Assembly: GCA_963697285.1 (NCBI GenBank)
Contig: CAVONI010000008.1
Location: 169,140 to 233,139, forward strand
Length of the DNA: 64,000 bases
Direction: 5' to 3'
Source of the DNA: JAEUQQ01 sp963697285
Lineage (GTDB): Bacteria; Acidobacteriota; Vicinamibacteria; Vicinamibacterales; JAFNAJ01
How positions within the stretch are numbered: position 1 is the stretch's first letter; the number at the start of each line of letters is the position of its first letter. Positions 17,195 through 25,470 of the stretch are shown here, piece after piece. The position numbers and the translations under genes were made by a program. The notes beneath the pieces were generated by a model. The model ran no database searches and was not told the origin of the DNA. It saw only the letters and a list, made by a program, of their open reading frames with translations.

Positions 17195-18207
17195 GAGCCC
17201 CCTCCAGGCTGATCGGCGAAGACCGGGGCGAACTCGGCGCGCCAGCCGTCGAGCAGGGGCTTGAGGCGCGTCGTGAACGCCTCGTGCTCGGCAGGGGTCA
17301 ACTCGTGGAACTCGCCGTTGGGTGCGCTGCGGACCGTCGCCGCAAGCTCGTCGTAGTTGCTCCAGATCAGCGTGTTGTACTCGGACGTCGCGTCGTCGGC
17401 GAGCCGGCGTGCGATCGCGCGGTCGGCCTCCGGCAGGCCTTCCCAGAAGGCGCGGTTGACGACCCAGACGTAGACGCTGCGCACCGGCCAGAGCACGACC
17501 TTCGGCGCGACCTCTTGCGTCTTGCCCGAGATGAACGTGTTGAAGGTGGTGAAGATCGCATGCGCCACGCCCTGCTGGAGCGCCGTGTAGACCTCCTGGA
17601 TCGGGATGTTGATGGTGGCCGCGCCCAGCTCGTTCCACGATCGCGCGAGCAGGTCGTGCCCCGACGAGCGCACCTTCAGGCCGCTGAAGTCGGCCGGCGT
17701 CCGGATGAGACTCGATCGGCCGGCCACGATCATCGGCCCTTCATCCCAGCAATCGAGAAGCGTCAGGCCCGACTTCTCGAGCGACGGCCTGACGCGTGGC
17801 TCGAGCCGCGTGTCGACGAACGCGTGGAACTGCTCGGTCGTGTCGAACTGGAAGGGAATGTCGAGCGCGCGGAACGCCTGGTCGAACGTGATGTAGTGCG
17901 TCTCGGGCTCGAGCGCCATCTCGGCGTCACCGAGCGCGGCGGCACGCACCGATTCGCGCGCGCCGTAGAGCTCGCCGCCCGTGAAGAACTGCACGCGCAA
18001 GCGCCCGGCGGTCTCGCGTTCGAGGTTCGCGGCGAACTTCCTGGCCACGACGAGGCGCGGGTGCGATTCGCTCACCGCGATCGGAAAACGGATCGTCCTG
18101 GCACCCGCCGACGCGCCGCCGCCGCCACAGCCGGCGCCGGCAGCCATGACGGTCATGGCGATCACCAACGAGGGAGACACGAGCGACTTCAGGTGCGCAG
18201 CGGGCAT
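17191..18207 (-). CDS. dctP: TRAP transporter solute-binding lipoprotein, DctP
   Basis: A 338-residue exported binding protein. The N-terminus from ATG 18207 is a lipoprotein signal: hydrophobic SLVIAMTVMAAGAGC, with the cysteine followed by GGGG. The mature domain has the DctP pattern: FPIAVSESHPRLVVARKFA, FTGGELYGARESVRAAALGDAEM and FSGLKVRSSGHDLLARSWNELGA. The last contains the conserved arginine that binds the ligand carboxylate, followed by IPIQEVYTALQQGVAHA. A GTG at 18252 is a possible earlier start. It lies about 120 bases downstream of the TonB receptor, so import across the outer and inner membranes would be co-expressed. The ligand is probably an organic tri- or dicarboxylate, by context only. 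Confidence 0.88.
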   Translation of the reverse strand: MPAAHLKSLVSPSLVIAMTVMAAGAGCGGGGASAGARTIRFPIAVSESHPRLVVARKFAANLERETAGRLRVQFFTGGELYGARESVRAAALGDAEMALEPETHYITFDQAFRALDIPFQFDTTEQFHAFVDTRLEPRVRPSLEKSGLTLLDCWDEGPMIVAGRSSLIRTPADFSGLKVRSSGHDLLARSWNELGAATINIPIQEVYTALQQGVAHAIFTTFNTFISGKTQEVAPKVVLWPVRSVYVWVVNRAFWEGLPEADRAIARRLADDATSEYNTLIWSNYDELAATVRSAPNGEFHELTPAEHEAFTTRLKPLLDGWRAEFAPVFADQPGGGS

Positions 18208-18325
18208 GTCACGTTCACCGGAACAGAAGGTGCGGGCCAGGTCGAGGCGCACGGCAGGTTCATCCTGTCGTGCACCCCGGTCGGTTGTCGCAGCGTGGAG
18301 GCTGGCGAAGCCAGCTGACTCTACG

Positions 18326-21295
18326 TCAGAACTGCAACCGCAGCATCACCTGCGCGGCCCGCGCCGCCTGGCGATTCTGCCCCCGGAACGTCCCGTCGGG
18401 CGCGTAAGCGTAGTTCGGGCTGAACAACTGGTTGCTGCCCGAGCTGGCGGTGGTGTTCGTGCCGCCGAAGAACTCCTGGTCGGCGTCGGCGTTCGTCAGG
18501 TTGACGATGCTGAGCGACGTGTCGAGCTGCACCCCGGCGAGAACGAACCTCTTCGAGATCTTCAGGTTCCACGTGAACAAGTCGGGCGCCGCCACCTGGC
18601 CCTCGCCGCGCGTCGGATACGCGAATCGCAGCACGGTCGCCAGGGGATTGCTGACCACGCGCCCGTTCGGCAGCGTGAGCGTCGGCGGGCCGAACTTGGG
18701 ATCGGCGGCCGCGATGCGGTCGATGATCGGCCCGGTCCACGCGCCCGACTGGAACGTGAGGTTGGTGGAGATATTCACATCCCACGGCATGCGGTACGAA
18801 CCAGAGAGACGCAACGTGTGGGGAATCCACATGGGGCTTCGTGTCTGTGCGGTACCCGAGAGGCTGTTGTTCTCGTTGCCGCGGATCGACCCGATACCCT
18901 TGTCGTTCGGGAACGCGTCGGGCTGGATGATGCCCCCGGGATCGTCGGGCTGCCACGTGCCGGACACGTGCCCAAGCATGCGCGTATAGCCGGCCAGGAA
19001 CTGCGACCGCGCACTGCGCTGGGCCACCACGAACTCCATGCCCTGATAGATCAGGTCGTTCCACTGGTTGTTGGTCAGGTTCAGCACCGCATTCTGCGTG
19101 GGGTCCTTGTAGCCCTTGAACACGCCGTTCTCGTAGATGACGTTGACGTCGACCTGTGCACCCAGGTCCTTGTAGTTCCGCTGGATGAAGGTCGCGCTGG
19201 CGCTGATCGACTTCGGCAACTGCGTCCGGTAGCTGATCATGAACTCGTCGGTGTAGGGCTGGTGGCGGTCGGGATCGACGGCACGATTCGCCGACAGCGA
19301 TGTCGCCGCTGGGGTCGTGAAGACGGTGGAGAACGAACCGTTGCCCGCGTTGTCATACCGATCGGTCACACCGACCGTCACCGTTCCGCCGATGTTCGGC
19401 AGGAAGGCGTTTTCAGGCTTCGAGGCGATGCGGCTGATCGATCCGTTGATGACGTGGCGTCCATCGTCGGTCAGCAGGTAGGTCGCGCCGAAGCGTGGCC
19501 CCCATTCGACGCTATCCTGCCGCTCGACGTTGAAGATCTTGTCGATGCTCTTGACCGTATCGACGCGCAGGCCCCCAGACAGCGTCATCCGGGTGCTGGG
19601 CTTCCAGGCGTCCTGTAGGTAGACCGCGTAGTTCTCGGTGTTGTAGGACGAGGTCAGCAACTCGAGCTGGTCGACGTACTGTCGATGGAACGGCTTGTAG
19701 CCCTGCGAGATGTCGCCGCGGACGTTCAGCACCTGGTCTTCGATGATGAAGCCGTTGTTGAGGTAGCGGGTGGTGGTGCCGTTGTAGAGCCGTGGCTGCA
19801 GGAAGACGCCGGTCTGGAACTGGTGCGAGCCCCCCCAGCCCTTCTTGTACCAGGTCAGGTCAGATTGAATCGAGACCTTCTCTGAGGGGTTCTCGGTCAT
19901 GTTGGCCAGGTTGCCGGTCGTGACGAGCAGGCCATTGCCCGTGAGGCGTCCCGACGAGATGAACGCCGAATCGTAGATGCGGATGCTGGGCCCCTCGGTG
20001 ACGATCGAGTCGTAGTCACTGAAGTTCCGGGTGTTCGACTTGTTGTTCCAGGCCACGACGAGCGTCGACGACAGGGAATCGGTCCAGGCCGAATACAGGC
20101 GGGTGGCTGCGGCTTCGCCGCCCTGGGTCTGCAGGCTGATCCGCTGGAAGTTGGTCGACTGGTTGCCGTCTTCGGGCGTCCCGTCGGCCTGGACGAAGGC
20201 ATACCACTGGTGCTTCGGCGTGATCTGCGCGTTGACCTTGAAGAACCCGTACTTGCCGCGGGTGCGGTTGTCGAACGGTTGCCAGTTGGGATCGATGTAG
20301 CGGAAGGAGGCCAACTGGTCGGCGTTCCGCGAGATCTGCGAGTTGCGATACAGGTAGCGGTACGACCCGAAGAACCACATCCTGTCGCGGAGGATCGGCC
20401 CGCCCAGGGCCACCTCGCCGTCGACGGCTTCCGAGATGGTCGGAACACCGGTGGGATTGTTGTTGGCGTTCCAGGAGCGTGGCGCGATGCTGGTCGAGAG
20501 GCTGCCACTCAGGCGGTTCGAGCCCGACTTCGTGGCGACGTTGAGCACGACGCCGAGTCCGATCGGCGCCGAGGCGTCGGCGCCGCCGGTCCTGATTTGC
20601 GTGTCGACGATGGCGTCGGCCGATATGTGGACGAAGGTGGGCTGCGCCTGGCGTGGCGAGCCGATATCGGCCCCGTCGACCTGGATGACGTGGTTCTCGA
20701 CGTCGGTGCCGCGCAGCATGTAGACCTGCGTGCCGTTGTTGGCGATGAACGATCGCGCGGTGACACCGGGGGTGACCTCGAGGAAGTCGGAGTAATCGCG
20801 GCGCGTGGTCAGGGGCAGTTCGCGCTGGTAGTCGCCGGCGATGTTGATCGACTGGACGGGTTTCTCCGTCTCGAGGAGGGGCACTTCGCCAGTGACGACG
20901 ATGGTCTCGGACACCGACCCGAGGGTCATCGTGACGTCGATCTTGATGTTGACGGCGGCACGAATCTCGACGCCTTCACGGACGAATTTCGAGAAGCCCG
21001 ACAACTCGGCTGCGATGTCGAAGACCGCTGGCGGAAGGTTGACCAGGCGGTAGACCCCATCGGCGTCGGTGACGGTCGTGCGGGGAGCACCGGGAACCGA
21101 CGGGCTGACCGCCGTGACGGTGACGCCCGGAAGTGCGCCGCCTTGCTCGTCGGTGACGACACCATGCACGGTCCCCGCGACCGAGGTCTGGGCGACCGCT
21201 CCCGGCACGGCGAGAAACAGGCCGACGATGACGATGCCGATGGCAGACCAGCGGGCCCGCTGGGCGGCGGTGCGGTTCCGGAACATGCGCCTCAT
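18326..21295 (-). CDS. Oar-like TonB-dependent receptor of the catabolic island
   Basis: A 989-residue outer-membrane protein. After a signal peptide (IVIVGLFLAVPGAVAQ) comes a carboxypeptidase-regulatory-like beta domain (GTVHGVVTDEQGGALPGVTV, SGFSKFVREGVEI), then a plug with YMLRGTDVENHVIQVDGADI, then the long barrel ending in MLRLQF with the C-terminal Phe needed for outer-membrane assembly. GGAGG sits 6 bases before ATG 21295, which decides the start over the open frame to 21349. It is paralogous to the receptor at 54428-57307 (shared HVIQVDGAD, ISSGRLTG-like and GIGSIRGN segments) and shares the TGTATACA box. It probably imports the esterified substrate, or a large polyester, into the periplasm. 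Confidence 0.9.
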   Translation of the reverse strand: MRRMFRNRTAAQRARWSAIGIVIVGLFLAVPGAVAQTSVAGTVHGVVTDEQGGALPGVTVTAVSPSVPGAPRTTVTDADGVYRLVNLPPAVFDIAAELSGFSKFVREGVEIRAAVNIKIDVTMTLGSVSETIVVTGEVPLLETEKPVQSINIAGDYQRELPLTTRRDYSDFLEVTPGVTARSFIANNGTQVYMLRGTDVENHVIQVDGADIGSPRQAQPTFVHISADAIVDTQIRTGGADASAPIGLGVVLNVATKSGSNRLSGSLSTSIAPRSWNANNNPTGVPTISEAVDGEVALGGPILRDRMWFFGSYRYLYRNSQISRNADQLASFRYIDPNWQPFDNRTRGKYGFFKVNAQITPKHQWYAFVQADGTPEDGNQSTNFQRISLQTQGGEAAATRLYSAWTDSLSSTLVVAWNNKSNTRNFSDYDSIVTEGPSIRIYDSAFISSGRLTGNGLLVTTGNLANMTENPSEKVSIQSDLTWYKKGWGGSHQFQTGVFLQPRLYNGTTTRYLNNGFIIEDQVLNVRGDISQGYKPFHRQYVDQLELLTSSYNTENYAVYLQDAWKPSTRMTLSGGLRVDTVKSIDKIFNVERQDSVEWGPRFGATYLLTDDGRHVINGSISRIASKPENAFLPNIGGTVTVGVTDRYDNAGNGSFSTVFTTPAATSLSANRAVDPDRHQPYTDEFMISYRTQLPKSISASATFIQRNYKDLGAQVDVNVIYENGVFKGYKDPTQNAVLNLTNNQWNDLIYQGMEFVVAQRSARSQFLAGYTRMLGHVSGTWQPDDPGGIIQPDAFPNDKGIGSIRGNENNSLSGTAQTRSPMWIPHTLRLSGSYRMPWDVNISTNLTFQSGAWTGPIIDRIAAADPKFGPPTLTLPNGRVVSNPLATVLRFAYPTRGEGQVAAPDLFTWNLKISKRFVLAGVQLDTSLSIVNLTNADADQEFFGGTNTTASSGSNQLFSPNYAYAPDGTFRGQNRQAARAAQVMLRLQF

Positions 21296-21382
21296 GACTT
21301 CCCTCCAAGGGTCCCGGGGGGTTCTGCGCCCGGGCCACGAAACCGGCAAAGTCGTCCACGAAGCTCGACACGTGACGACACC

Positions 21383-21390
21383 TGCATACA
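21383..21390 (-). promoter_or_regulatory. Putative GntR operator, variant TGTATGCA
   Basis: On the - strand this reads CCTGTATGCAGG, one base different from TGTATACA. It begins 13 bases downstream of the -10 of the TonB promoter, nearly the same place as the box in the gntR promoter (12 bases). A repressor here would block early elongation. Confidence 0.55.
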
Positions 21391-21403
21391 GGAAACGGTG
21401 CGC

Positions 21404-21432
21404 ACGCTATCACGCGGGGCGCCCCGTGTCAA
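21404..21432 (-). promoter_or_regulatory. Promoter of the TonB receptor/TRAP/esterase operon
   Basis: On the - strand TTGACA (plus positions 21427-21432), a 17-bp spacer, then TAGCGT (21404-21409). It could drive the whole - strand series from the TonB receptor to tcuA: the gaps are short, several starts overlap the preceding stop, and I saw no convincing terminator inside. Confidence 0.6.
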
Positions 21433-21458
21433 CACAGCCGTGTGTATGTGAAGACATG

Positions 21459-21466
21459 TGTATACA
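21459..21466. promoter_or_regulatory. Putative GntR operator TGTATACA upstream of the TonB promoter
   Basis: An exact copy of the box found before gntR, in the context ATGTGTATACAGA. It sits 26 bases upstream of the -35. With the variant box at 21383, the promoter is flanked on both sides, an arrangement that would allow looping or co-operative repression. A related TGTGTATG lies at 21441-21448. Confidence 0.6.
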
Positions 21467-21548
21467 GACTTGAGCGCGCCCCGGCACGGCTGGCATGGCC
21501 GCGAGCCCGCGACGCGCCTCGACCGCCACCGAGCACGCGTCTGTGCCG

Positions 21549-22700
21549 CTAGAACCGTTCGTCGTGCTCCGGCTCGCGCACACGCGATTCCAGCGCGTGC
21601 TGCACGAGCGCCGCGGTGCGATACATCGCGTGCACGAACTTGCCGTACGGCATCGTCACGAACAGCCCGAACACGAGACCCAGGTGCACGCCCAGCGCGA
21701 GACCCATCGCGCGTGTCTCCCGCACCGCAAGCAGCACGAACCCCGTGGCGCTCACCAGGAACAGCAAGGCGAGGAATGCCCGGTCGATTCGCGACTGCGA
21801 CGCGTCGCTCGCCCTGGGGTCGCGACGGGTCTTCAGCCACAGCAACCCCGCCGGGCCAACGAGGAGGCCGGCTCCACCCACCGTGCCGAACAACACCGGC
21901 GCGCTCACGAACGGATACGGCGCTTCCCAGCCCAACACGTTGTGGTACACGGCGGCGATGGACGTGGCGATGAAACAGAGCAGGAAGCCGTAGGCCGTGG
22001 CGTGGTGGAACCAGCGGCGCATCGTCGCCGGCACCTCGTCGGGATAGGCACAGCCCTCGCCTCCCCCATCCAGGTAGCGCAGCGTCATGGCGTCCCACGC
22101 GGCTTGGCGCAGGGCCGCGACATCGCGCCAGGAACCGATTCGTCCGCCCGTGTCGCGCCAGTAGCGGATCAGTCCCCCGGCGAGTGCCGTCGCGACCAGC
22201 AGGGCTGCCGCGGCGAACGTGGCGATCATCACGTCGTGCGGGACCACGGCGTAGAAGGCGCCGTCCGCATCCGCATGCGCGCCGAACAGGACGCGGGGCG
22301 CGACCATCGCCACGAGCAGCACGAGCGCCAGGAGTGGCAGGACGAGGACGGGAACCGCCCATCCGAACCGGGGGCTCGCGACCCGTTGCGCCAGCCAGGC
22401 AGGCCAGGCGTAGGCGATGTACGTCTCGCGGCGCACGGCCGCAAGCGTCTTCGGCAGGTGCAGCGCGAAGGGGTGCGGCGGCGCGTACTGGCACGAGTAC
22501 AGGCACTCGCCGCAGTCGTGACAGAGGTTCGCGAGGTAGACGATGTCGTGTTCGACGAAGAGGCGCCGACGCTCGAGAGCCGGGAACACCGCGCAGAATC
22601 CTTCGCAATACCGGCAGGCATTGCAGATCCGGAGGGCCTGCTCGGCCTCGGCGGCGAGGCTCACCGGCAGGCGTGCGTCAGTGGACACCAGACTCGACAT
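21549..22700 (-). CDS. tcuB: Tricarballylate utilisation protein TcuB (CitB-like Fe-S membrane oxidoreductase)
   Basis: A 383-residue protein. Two cysteine clusters near the N-terminus, RICNACRYCEGFCAVFP (about 26-42) and LCHDCGECLYSCQYAPP, have the spacing of two 4Fe-4S centres. About six membrane helices follow, with histidines in FHHATAYGFLLCF and the VHLGLVFGLFVTMPYGKFVH region that could ligate haem. This architecture is that of TcuB/CitB, which in tricarballylate catabolism re-oxidises the flavin of TcuA and passes electrons to quinone. It is at the opposite end of the island from tcuA, upstream of the TonB promoter. The start ATG 22700 has no Shine-Dalgarno and lies about 12 bases from a TGTATACA box, so the transcript may be nearly leaderless. 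Confidence 0.88.
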   Translation of the reverse strand: MSSLVSTDARLPVSLAAEAEQALRICNACRYCEGFCAVFPALERRRLFVEHDIVYLANLCHDCGECLYSCQYAPPHPFALHLPKTLAAVRRETYIAYAWPAWLAQRVASPRFGWAVPVLVLPLLALVLLVAMVAPRVLFGAHADADGAFYAVVPHDVMIATFAAAALLVATALAGGLIRYWRDTGGRIGSWRDVAALRQAAWDAMTLRYLDGGGEGCAYPDEVPATMRRWFHHATAYGFLLCFIATSIAAVYHNVLGWEAPYPFVSAPVLFGTVGGAGLLVGPAGLLWLKTRRDPRASDASQSRIDRAFLALLFLVSATGFVLLAVRETRAMGLALGVHLGLVFGLFVTMPYGKFVHAMYRTAALVQHALESRVREPEHDERF

Positions 22701-22711
22701 ATGGCGACATA

Positions 22712-22719
22712 TGTATACA
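22712..22719. promoter_or_regulatory. Putative GntR operator TGTATACA before tcuB
   Basis: An exact box, 12 bases upstream of the tcuB ATG, in the context GACATATGTATACAAC. The preceding bases repeat GACATATG twice (22696-22703 and 22706-22713). TATACA within the box could itself be the -10, so binding would directly block the polymerase. No good -35 was found at 16-18 bp. Confidence 0.6.
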
Positions 22720-22762
22720 ACAAGTCAGTGATCGTGCGGGCGACGGGATGATGCCGCACGCG

Positions 22763-23554
22763 TCACGGGCTGACGGGCTTGCGCGCGGCGAGGTTCAACC
22801 GGACGTAGTCGAGCTCGAAGGGCGTCGCGTCGGCAGCACACATCGCGGTGAGCTGCGACATGAAGCGACGGCGCCGGCGCTCGTCGGGCAGTCGCAACAG
22901 GTGAATCCGCAGGGCCACGGTCGCGGTGAACGTCGCGAAGGCGTCGCCGTCCGGGAACGCGACGGGCTGCGGTTCGAGCCAGGCGTCGATGTCGGTGAAT
23001 CCGGCCTCGGCCAGGCGTGCCGAGGCCGTCTGGGCCGTCGCGAACTCCCAGAATGGCGTCCAGTCGGTGAACCAGGGCGCCCATTCGCGGCGCGCCATGA
23101 GGGTGTGCGCGCGCGCGATCACGCGCGCGAGGTTTCCTGCCCCGCCGCACTGCGCCACGAGGCGGCCGCCAGGCACCAGCGCCGCGTGCAGTTCGCGAAA
23201 GAGACGGGGATGGTCGAGGACCCAGTGGAACGTCGCGGTGCTGAAGACGAGATCGGCACGGGCAACCGCGGGCAACGACGTGAGATCGGCCACCACCACG
23301 CGCAGGTTCGCCAACCCTCGCTCTATCGCGACCTGGCGTGCGGCCAGCGCCATCTGGCGCGATCGGTCAAGGCCGAGCACGCAGCCGCGGGGGACCCGCG
23401 CGGCGAGCTCCGCCGACAGGCGTCCCGTGCCACAGCCCGCGTCGATGACGGTCTCGTCGCCGGTGAGCGCGACGCGGCCAAGCACCGCCATCCCCCATGC
23501 GAACTGGGGATCGGACAGGCGATGGTACAGGTCGGCGTTCCACTCGGTCGTCAT
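22763..23554 (-). CDS. Class I SAM methyltransferase, trans-aconitate methyltransferase-like
   Basis: A 263-residue soluble methyltransferase. Motif I VIDAGCGTGRLSAEL lies at about 36-50, the acidic residue in VLGLDRSRQM, and motif II-type DLVFSTATFHWVLDH follows. The start (TEWNADLYHRLSDPQFAWG) and the FSTATFHWVLDH region resemble Tam, which methylates trans-aconitate, a toxic by-product of aconitate chemistry. That similarity is moderate, and many generic methyltransferases share it. Its place right next to an aconitate-forming island makes a Tam-type role attractive, but this is inference. It lies 62 bases upstream of the tcuB start on the same strand, with the operator in between. Confidence 0.75.
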   Translation of the reverse strand: MTTEWNADLYHRLSDPQFAWGMAVLGRVALTGDETVIDAGCGTGRLSAELAARVPRGCVLGLDRSRQMALAARQVAIERGLANLRVVVADLTSLPAVARADLVFSTATFHWVLDHPRLFRELHAALVPGGRLVAQCGGAGNLARVIARAHTLMARREWAPWFTDWTPFWEFATAQTASARLAEAGFTDIDAWLEPQPVAFPDGDAFATFTATVALRIHLLRLPDERRRRRFMSQLTAMCAADATPFELDYVRLNLAARKPVSP

Positions 23555-23599
23555 CGGAGGTCGCTATTATCCCCGGCGGCGCGATCCCCGGCGGCGCAT

Positions 23600-23628
23600 T
23601 TGACGCGACCTTTCGCCGGGCGTATGCT
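23600..23628 (+). promoter_or_regulatory. Promoter of the SDR gene
   Basis: TTGACG at 23600-23605, a 17-bp spacer, TATGCT at 23623-23628. Transcription would begin near 23635, about 40 bases before the SDR start. A direct repeat of CCCCGGCGGCG precedes it (near 23571 and 23586). Confidence 0.6.
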
Positions 23629-23676
23629 TCAGCTGCCATTTACATAACGCTCGTTCGGTTTATTGGGGACACCATC

Positions 23677-24444
23677 ATGAGCACACAAACCGTCATCGTC
23701 ACCGGGGGCGCCGCGGGCATCGGCCGCGCCACCGTCGAGCGCTTTCTCACCGCGGGCGCGAATGTCGCTGTCTGGGACGTCGACACCGCACGCGGCACCG
23801 CCCTCGTCACGGAACTCGACCCCGACGGCACCCGGACACTGTTCCTGGCGGTCGACGTCACGAACACCGCCGCCGTGACCGAGGCCGTCGATGCCGTCAT
23901 CGCACGGTTCGGCCGCATCGACGTGCTGATCAACAACGCCGGCACCACGCGCGACGCGACGCTCGTCAAGTGGAAGGACGGCGCGCTCGTCGGCCAGATG
24001 GATGACGCCGCGTTCGACCTGGTGGTGAGCGTCAACCAGCGCGGCGTGTTCGTGTGCACGCGCGGTGTCGTGCCGCAGATGATCAAGCAGGGCGGCGGCG
24101 TCGTGCTGAATGCCACGTCGGTTGTCGGCCTCTACGGCAACTTCGGACAGACCAATTACGCGGGTACCAAGTTCGCCGTGATCGGGATGACCAAGACGTG
24201 GTCGCGCGAGTTGGGCAAGTACGGCATCCGCGTCAACGCCGTCGCGCCGGGCTTCATCGCGACCGAACTCGTGGCCAAGATGCCCGAGAAGATCATCGCC
24301 AGCATGGTCCAGCACACGCCATTGGGCCGGATGGGCACGCCGACCGACATCGCCAACGCCTATTATTGGCTCGCCTCGAACGAGGCGTCGTTCGTGACCG
24401 GCGCCGTGTTCTCAATCGACGGCGGCATCGTGCTGGGGACGTAA
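23677..24444 (+). CDS. Short-chain dehydrogenase/reductase, FabG-like
   Basis: A 255-residue classical SDR. NAD(P)-binding TGGAAGIGRA lies at about 8-17, followed by DVT, NNAG (LINNAGTTRD), the catalytic serine in NATSVVG, and YxxxK in NYAGTKFAVIG. The C-terminus FVTGAVFSIDGGIVLG is typical of 3-oxoacyl-ACP reductase-type enzymes. The acidic residue after strand 2 (VWDVD) suggests NAD rather than NADP. The ATG at 23677 has GGGGAC upstream; the longer open frame to 23497 is untranslated leader and the start region of the divergent methyltransferase. The substrate is unknown; a link to the neighbouring island is possible but nothing in the sequence shows it. Confidence 0.87.
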   Translation: MSTQTVIVTGGAAGIGRATVERFLTAGANVAVWDVDTARGTALVTELDPDGTRTLFLAVDVTNTAAVTEAVDAVIARFGRIDVLINNAGTTRDATLVKWKDGALVGQMDDAAFDLVVSVNQRGVFVCTRGVVPQMIKQGGGVVLNATSVVGLYGNFGQTNYAGTKFAVIGMTKTWSRELGKYGIRVNAVAPGFIATELVAKMPEKIIASMVQHTPLGRMGTPTDIANAYYWLASNEASFVTGAVFSIDGGIVLGT

Positions 24445-24449
24445 GAACA

Positions 24450-24549
24450 AAAGGGGTCACATCTTTCATTGCAGCATTTTTCAAGCTCTGACCCCCGGGA
24501 TGAGGGTGCCAGAGCTTGAATAATGCGATAAAGAAAGACGTGACCCCTT
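24450..24549. repeat. 100-bp palindromic element, copy A
   Basis: Outer arms: AAGGGGTCACATCTTTCATT at the left and AAGAAAGACGTGACCCCTT at the right. The inner arms CAAGCTCTG and CAGAGCTTG flank a small CCCGGGATGAGGG loop. The whole can fold into one long hairpin. The element lies directly after the SDR stop and could also end its transcript. A second copy of the same length is at 34252-34351, with the same outer arms but a different inner stem. Confidence 0.88.
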
Positions 24550-24561
24550 CGGGGTGACGAC

Positions 24562-25443
24562 ATGTACAAGTGGTTGGTCGCGATCGTGCTCGTGGTGGCG
24601 CTGGTCGGCGTGGGCGTCTGGGCGGTCATGCGCCATTCGCTCGCGATCAGCGTGTGGCGCACCCGCCGCGCGCTCACGAGCGCGGGCCTCGAGAAGAAGT
24701 CGCTCGATGGGCCGGCCGGCCCCATCGTCTACTGGGTCGGTGGCAGTGGCTCGCCAGTGCTCCTCCTGCACGGCACGAACGACCAGGCCGGCACGTGGGC
24801 CACAGTCGCCCCGGTGTTGCTGAAGACGCATCGCCTCATCGTGCCCGACCTGGCGGGGCACGGTGAGTCGGGACCCGCATCCGGGTCAATCACGTTCGCG
24901 CACCTGCTCGGCGGGATCGAACGGGTCATCGACGCGGAGTCGCCCGGCTCGCCGGTCGCCATCGTGGGCAACTCGATGGGCGGGTGGCTGGCGCTCCTGC
25001 AGGCGCAACGCGCGCCGACCCGAGTCAGGCGGGTGATCCTCGAGGCGAGTGGCGGCATCTCGTGGCAGGGGCCGCTCCCCACCTTGCTGCCGACCACCCG
25101 CGCCGAGGCGCGCGACATCCTGGTCAGGGTGTTCGGGAACCCGCCCCCGCCAGTTCCCGGCTTCGTGCTCGACGAGATGATCCGGCTCAGCGCCTCGTCG
25201 CCCATGACGCGGTACGACGCGGCCGACGCCACCGCGCACCTGCTCGATGGAACGCTCAGGACGTTGCCGGTGCCCGTGGACCTCGTCTGGGGCACGCAGG
25301 ATGGCGTGCTCCCGATTGCATTCGGCGAGCGCCTCCGGGCCGAATTCGCGTCGGCGGGCTGGCACCCGATCGACGGTGCGCACATCCTGCACCGCGATCG
25401 CTCCGGGAAGTTCCTCGACATCGTCACGCCGCTGTTGAACTGA
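24562..25443 (+). CDS. Membrane-anchored alpha/beta hydrolase
   Basis: A 293-residue protein. An N-terminal hydrophobic segment (YKWLVAIVLVVALVGVGVWAV) anchors it. The alpha/beta hydrolase core has the oxyanion-region VLLLHGTNDQAGTW, nucleophile serine in VGNSMGGWLAL (about 134-144), acid in VWGTQDGVLP and histidine in IDGAHILH. Length and motif spacing suit the serine hydrolase/C-C hydrolase type. The ATG at 24562 is 12 bases after palindromic element copy A, with CTTCGGGGTGACGAC before it. No substrate can be assigned. Confidence 0.82.
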   Translation: MYKWLVAIVLVVALVGVGVWAVMRHSLAISVWRTRRALTSAGLEKKSLDGPAGPIVYWVGGSGSPVLLLHGTNDQAGTWATVAPVLLKTHRLIVPDLAGHGESGPASGSITFAHLLGGIERVIDAESPGSPVAIVGNSMGGWLALLQAQRAPTRVRRVILEASGGISWQGPLPTLLPTTRAEARDILVRVFGNPPPPVPGFVLDEMIRLSASSPMTRYDAADATAHLLDGTLRTLPVPVDLVWGTQDGVLPIAFGERLRAEFASAGWHPIDGAHILHRDRSGKFLDIVTPLLN

Positions 25444-25470
25444 CGCGCGTCCGGCGCCCACAATCAGGGG

